From contig OY728153.1 in NCBI GenBank assembly GCA_963277665.1, positions 275,998,250 to 276,062,249 on the forward strand: a stretch of DNA of 64,000 nt, in the 5' to 3' direction. A program made the translations under genes and the position numbers. The stretch comes from Viscum album. Taxonomy: Eukaryota > Streptophyta > Magnoliopsida > Santalales > Viscaceae. Shown here piece after piece: positions 59,406 through 64,000 of the stretch (position 1 is the stretch's first letter; each line of letters opens with the position of its first letter). The notes beneath the pieces are model-generated. The model was not told the DNA's origin and made no database searches. It saw only the letters and a list, made by a program, of their open reading frames with translations.

Positions 59406-59441
59406 GGACCTCATGTGCCTAAGCTAGCCTCAAAACTGACA
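59406..59441 (-). pseudogene. Element E gag zinc knuckle, split by element D
   Basis: On the minus strand the codons from 59441 give C-x-x-stop-G-x-L-R-H-M-R and then reach the insertion. The remaining positions of the C-x2-C-x4-H-x4-C pattern come from 50515 leftward, beyond D. The second Cys is a TGA, and the last Cys position reads Tyr. Alignment across the 8.9-kb insertion supports the assignment of both flanks to one element. Confidence 0.6.
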
Positions 59442-59559
59442 CTTAATCAAATGAAATGTATTATTGTTGTCATATCTCCATTTATCCCCATATTTTGTGT
59501 AACTCATTGATTATAGATGATTTATTGATGATTGATAGCATTATCAAATATTTCTATTC

Positions 59560-60130
59560 CCTTTACTCTTCACATTTTCTATCTTCATTTTTTATTCTTT
59601 AGAAGAAAGCCCAAGACCACTTTTAGCTATGAAATTGGGACTTTGAGAATTCAAAAATTCCTCAAAACTTATTTTTTCCTCATTCAAAAATTTCCTTTAA
59701 AACTTTATCCAAGAAATTTCTAAACTTTTTCATTTTATTTTACTTTAGTCTCAAGATTCTTTTTCAAGACCCCAACTTCATTTTTGAGTGTTTTAATATT
59801 ATTATTTTCTTCTTGATGGAAAAATTAATATTATTAATGATATTATATATCTCCTCAATCTTTAACAAGTAGTTTATTGATTATCTAGGTTTAACTTGAC
59901 AATTTTAATTTTATTTAGAAACATTCTCCATATTATCAATTTATAATTCAATATTATCAATAAAACATGGGGATTATCTTATAACTCCTTCAATAACCTA
60001 TTCATATTTATTCATAGGTCAAGATCTTTAATAAATCCTTGTAGTTCCACTTTGAGATCAATAACTCCCTTTGGTTGATCATCCAATTCAAAAAAATTTT
60101 TTAATTCCTCTACTATATCCATCAAAACAT
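59560..60130 (-). pseudogene. Element E gag, coiled-coil part
   Basis: Minus-strand fragments are rich in Lys, Glu, Leu and Ile with heptad-like spacing, followed near 59640-59600 by an EEFLNSQSPNF and KSGLGLS stretch. A GLG motif after a coiled coil is typical of gag in SIRE/Maximus-type copia elements. Frames are broken. Confidence 0.55.
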
Positions 60131-60499
60131 CTTCTATGTCTAAGATAAACCTTGTTTCTACACTTAAAGTATCTTAATTAATATAATATTACAATTTTCT
60201 TATCATAAACTTATATAAAACTTATTTCCACTTGAATGTATTGAATTAAAGGCCATTTTAAGGTAGAACTCATTTCTTGGTTTTTATGTGAATTTAATAT
60301 CACCAACATTTCCATAAATATTTTTTAAAACCTATTCTTTATGTGCCTAAAATTTCCATAATAAAACCATGATAAAGTTAGTTTACCCTTTAATCTTCTT
60401 ATACCTATATTAAAATTCATTTCTATAATATATAAGAAATAATCACTAAAATATTCCTTAATTTCAGTCTCTTGTGTCTCATGCTTCACTAAAACATAG

Positions 60500-60840
60500 A
60501 ATTCAATTTTTTTGGTGAGTTTTTAAGAACTTTTTGGATTGTACTACATTTCATATACAACCAAATTTCTATGTAGATAATCAAGAGATGATTCACAAAG
60601 ATTAAATTCTTCATGCGATGACACCTTTGGATTATAAATCAATAAAAATCTACATATAATCTTCTTCACTATATTAATATATTTAATCTCATGAACAAGT
60701 TCATGAATATCCCTAAAAAATTCGATAAGATAGTTGAAGAAACCATAAATATTTTCACCTTAACTTATATTTAAATAATCATATCTATTATGAAGAAATT
60801 TCTTCTTTAACTCTTTCACTTTTATACCACTTTCATAAAT
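60500..60840 (-). pseudogene. Element E gag, UBN2-type domain
   Basis: Read on the minus strand from about 60830: GIKVKELKKKFLHNRYDYLN, then GFFNYLIEFFRDIHELVHEI, then IICRFLLIYNPKVSSHEEFN and a SLDYLHRNLVVYEM end. This matches the copia UBN2 gag pattern K-x-x-x-L-x-x-x-F, D-I-x-x-E-L, L-R-S-L-P-x-x-F-x-P-K-V, and L-x-x-L-x-x-Y-E. One of the clearer coding traces right of D. Confidence 0.7.
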
Positions 60841-63148
60841 ATTATAATTTTTTCTTATATTACCTTATATATATTACACCTCATCACACTCCTTTATATC
60901 TTATTAAATAATTATTTAAACATGGAATTCCAATTCATTTTTATCACCATTAAACATTTTTTGTTTGATTCTATCATTAGAATTTAAGTAGAATCACTTA
61001 CTTGAATTCCATGAACCACTTATAAGAAAAAATCAAGCCTAATAAATCATAAATGATATTTAATTATATTATTCCACACCTGATAACTATAGTTATGAAA
61101 AAAGGATACTCCCTTTATATTCACTTAATAGTCTATGGCTATAAATTTCTCTAAAAATCTAACAAAAAAAATAACCTATAGATCTTCTACCATTGGAAAC
61201 CTATTACACTGACACTAGAACCTTGATGGAAAACATACTACACTTCAAAAACACACTTCTTCTAGCTTCAATAATCACTCCAAACACAACTCTAACCCCT
61301 TAATAACATCAATAGAGATTCTAAAACATCTAAACATCCAATTTAATTTATTATTAATAGTGATAATTTTTATGACATTCATTGAAATATATGGTATTGA
61401 TTTATTATGCCTTAAATTTCTTTTCCAATAAAATACAAAACTAATTAAGACCATCTTCATATAAACTTATTCTTAAACTCTCCACCCTTTATACAATCTT
61501 ATTAATTTTAGATTCATATATTGTCTCAATATATGAACTATCATTAGATAATGATAAATTTGAGTATTGATTTTGAATAAAATGATATATTTTATATATT
61601 CTTATGATCCTGTAAAAATACCAAAAAAACCATACATAAGTGTCAGTATTATAATATCCCATATTAATGAATACCAAAAAGGCCTTATTTTTTTGTATTT
61701 TAAAGGGTTTTATAAACTAATTACATAACTATGTAATTCCTTGCACATCACAATGTGACCATTTAATAAATCCTCATATTAAAGTCCCTTATTGTGTTAA
61801 CATTTATAAATAATTATTATTTTTGAATAATGGTGATATTATGATTCATAATCCTCATGTACAACTATTTACACATAATATTAAAACTTATTTATTTCAA
61901 AACATCCAATATTACAATATTAATAACTTATATTAATTTAAATACTTATAACACTTTTTAAGTTCATTATCATAATATTTGGAGCATTTAAATTCATGAA
62001 TTTTTTGAGATCATTTGGTAACAAAATTTAAATGTAACTCTCTATATTAAGATCTTTCTTTACCAATATATATTAATATCTTTTAGTATATAAAGTGGAT
62101 TTCACATTGATTTAGATATGTATAAATATGTTTTATTATATTTCAAACATTTATAAGTGCGAAAATACTCTCATTTGAAACTTTGAAACTATATTTTCTC
62201 CAAAATATATTTCGAAGAGAAAAATAAAATTGTGTTATGAAATAAAACTTATTTCCATTGTGAGAATATCTAACAAATAAATTATTTACAACCATACCTT
62301 TAATGGTATTCTATGTATTTGGAGTAATATTATATAAAAAATATTTACTCTTAATAAATATTTCACTATTCATTAGTGGGAAATCTTTCCCTTATATTTT
62401 AAAAAATAACTTGGATAAGACATTTTTATCCTGATAGTACATTTTTTCCTCATATTCTCTTAAAATATAATATATAATTGGGTAAAAAATAAACCATGTT
62501 TATCAAAATAAATAATCACATTTTTATTTATAATAAATATTTATTTTTATCTATTTAATTTTGATAAAAGAGACAAAAAATGAGATATAATACAAATTAT
62601 TTTTCATTCATTCTTTGAATAAATACATTTCATATACTTGATGTAATAACCATTTGCATGATCACTTGAATGAAAATGTCAATATTTATCCATAAACTCT
62701 TTCTCAATTTTATAATGTTGTTCATATTTACAATATTTTTATGATGTATAATTGGTATCATATATATTTAAAAATAGAGTTATTGAAATCTATACCATTA
62801 ATACCTAATGTGGTCTCTTCATGGAGTTTCTTACAACACTTTAGTCATTTTTGGAAGTTCCCACACCAGTGATTAGGTTCACCACAATGGAAATGTTTAT
62901 CCTCCATCCTAACTTATCCCATAGGATTAAATGACATATGATAACTATTGGACCCTAAACTATTCTTCTTCAAACTTAAAAATTTATCCTTTTGAATTTT
63001 TATCACTACATAGAAGCATTAAACTCCCAAGTACTACTCAACTATCCTCCACATATCAGGGTGATTGGGTAAAATTTGATAAAAATATTTCATATTATAG
63101 TTATTAAGGAATTATATAAACCTTTCTAGAAATGATTATATAATAAAT
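60841..63148. other. AT-rich stretch, no firm assignment
   Basis: It should hold the N-terminus and leader of element E and perhaps part of H, but I recognise no domain with confidence. On the minus strand near 62905-62860 FHCGEPNHW followed by CCKK resembles a degraded CCHC zinc knuckle. The minus frames 61275-61460 and 61489-61677 match nothing known. Confidence 0.4.
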
Positions 63149-63827
63149 TGTAACACCCTGATATTTGGGAATATATTTCTTTATAAAATAAAACTATGTT
63201 CAAAAGCTTGTTTCACATGCAACACCCAATTGAAATGAAACCATAATACTTTAAAATAAAATTACTAAATTTAACCATTATAACATAACTGATAAATTAA
63301 AGGTCATAAGTTAAATTAACTATGATATTAAAACTATGTAGAAATTATAAGTTATAGAATCAATCAATATATATCTTTCTTAAGAGCTCCATCTATTCAA
63401 TCATGGAAAAAAATGCTACGTCACTAGAGTTCAAGGGCATCCTTAATGAAATAATTTCTCTTCAAAATTTGACACGAAACTTCCCCTTCAAGCTAGATAT
63501 CAAACCCATATATAATAATCCAATTTGGCGGTTGGTATCACAAGATATACCTCATTTAATGAGGTAGGTAACATTTTTCCGACCAGAATAAGTTTTCACA
63601 TTGATCGATTTTTTTGGGCTTGTGGGAGCTAGAATGGGATCTAGGTCTAGGGGGAGAATTTGTAGCCCACAAATATTAGAATCCAAAAAAAGAATCAATT
63701 AAATTAGATCTAATTTTTAGAGTTCATTCTAAAAAAATAGAAGCAACAAAAAATTTCAAAATTTCCATAATTAACATATTTTCACTTTTAAGCCCAAACT
63801 CCTCAAAAAATACTAAAATAATGCAAA
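63149..63827. other. Unassigned stretch with LTR-edge-like motifs
   Basis: TGTAACACCC at 63149 resembles the start of a plant LTR, and an AGGGGGAGA purine run near 63648 precedes TGTAGCCC at about 63660, as a polypurine tract precedes a 3' LTR. No partner repeat is found in the window, so no element is called. No coding domain seen. Confidence 0.3.
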
Positions 63828-63868
63828 TCATGTTGGTGACCAGGGTTTGAACCCCGACAACGACACCA
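63828..63868 (-). other. Element H primer binding site, long match to tRNA-Asp
   Basis: On the minus strand the site begins TGGTGTCGTTGTCGGGG, close to the TGGCGCCGTTGCCGGGG primer site of Athila/Tat-type Ty3/gypsy elements, which is complementary to tRNA-Asp. On the plus strand 63835-63868 matches 28 of 34 bases of the 3' half of plant tRNA-Asp as I recall it, CCA included, and the likeness goes on to 63828. Most mismatches are C to T or G to A. The match is longer than a usual 12-18-base primer site. Confidence 0.65.
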
Positions 63869-64000
63869 TGTTTTGATATTTTCCTATCATGGGTTTTGGA
63901 AAAAACAATTATTTCCTAAGTCAAAATGATGTTTAGTGGTAAAACTAGGTTTTCTACATAGAGTAGCACACAACAATCACGTTTTTCACTTAAAATGTGA
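63869..64000 (-). mobile_element. Element H: edge of an LTR, minus-strand Athila/Tat-like element (partial)
   Basis: TGTTTTGATA begins directly after the primer site, so on the minus strand the LTR ends in ..AAAACA right before it, as the rule requires. The rest of the LTR lies outside the window. Its interior would extend left of 63868 but could not be recognised. Confidence 0.5.

Larger units (their letters stand above)
48764..60830 (-). mobile_element. Element E: Ty1/copia retrotransposon remnant, interrupted by element D
   Basis: On the minus strand two parts, about 60830-59406 and 50520-48764, give in order a UBN2-type gag, a coiled-coil-rich stretch, a zinc knuckle, a copia protease and the copia integrase. 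Domain order protease-integrase before RT defines Ty1/copia; the long coiled-coil gag and its GLG motif recall SIRE/Maximus-type elements. RT, RNase H and 3' LTR would lie left of element A outside the window, which suggests A inserted into E. Very decayed. Confidence 0.72.

Noticed and set aside
62860..62910. CCHC knuckle on the minus strand as firm gag evidence for element H
   Set aside because: First and last Cys positions are not kept and no gag domain is adjacent; kept only as a weak note.

Overview
This window looks like intergenic chromatin from a large, repeat-filled, AT-rich nuclear plant genome. No host gene, ordinary intron-bearing gene, rRNA gene or functional tRNA gene is visible. 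Almost everything belongs to transposable elements: chromodomain-type Ty3/gypsy LTR retrotransposons, a CACTA (En/Spm) DNA transposon with a tnp2 transposase, a Ty1/copia element, and the edge of a further element with a tRNA-Asp-type primer site. Every coding region is broken by stops and frameshifts, so the short open frames are fragments of decayed polyproteins. The species cannot be fixed from sequence alone; an angiosperm with a large genome is my inference.

The layout is a stack of insertions, with boundaries fixed by TG..CA ends, target-site duplications and primer sites. Element A (Ty3/gypsy, +) enters at base 1 already inside gag and ends with its 3' LTR at 48763. It is cut twice. 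Element F (2934-14230, minus strand, perfect TTATT duplication) has two 4.36-kb LTRs, only 2.6 kb of interior and no visible pol. Element B (14747-45719, +) sits inside the integrase of A and is a close relative of A. The 3' LTR of B is interrupted by CACTA element G (25068-45488, TAT duplication), whose tnp2 gene reads on the minus strand. G is in turn interrupted, upstream of the transposase start, by element C (33511-42607, +), the youngest and best preserved gypsy copy.

Right of A, 48764-50520 plus 59406 to about 60830 is a minus-strand Ty1/copia element (E). It is split inside its gag zinc knuckle by minus-strand gypsy element D (50521-59405). The order E > A > B > G > C is a five-level nest; the outermost step is inferred because the left end of A is outside the window. 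The right edge (63828-64000) carries a tRNA-Asp-like primer site and LTR edge of another minus-strand element (H).

The most unusual structure is inside G: a 2.8-kb array of about 180-bp monomers of three alternating types, forming a roughly 540-bp trimeric higher-order repeat like a satellite DNA, carried by a CACTA transposon. Other points of interest are a palindromic 'accgtg' module shared by the LTRs of A, B, C and D, a tRNA-derived SINE-like head inside F, and the long tRNA-Asp match at the right edge.
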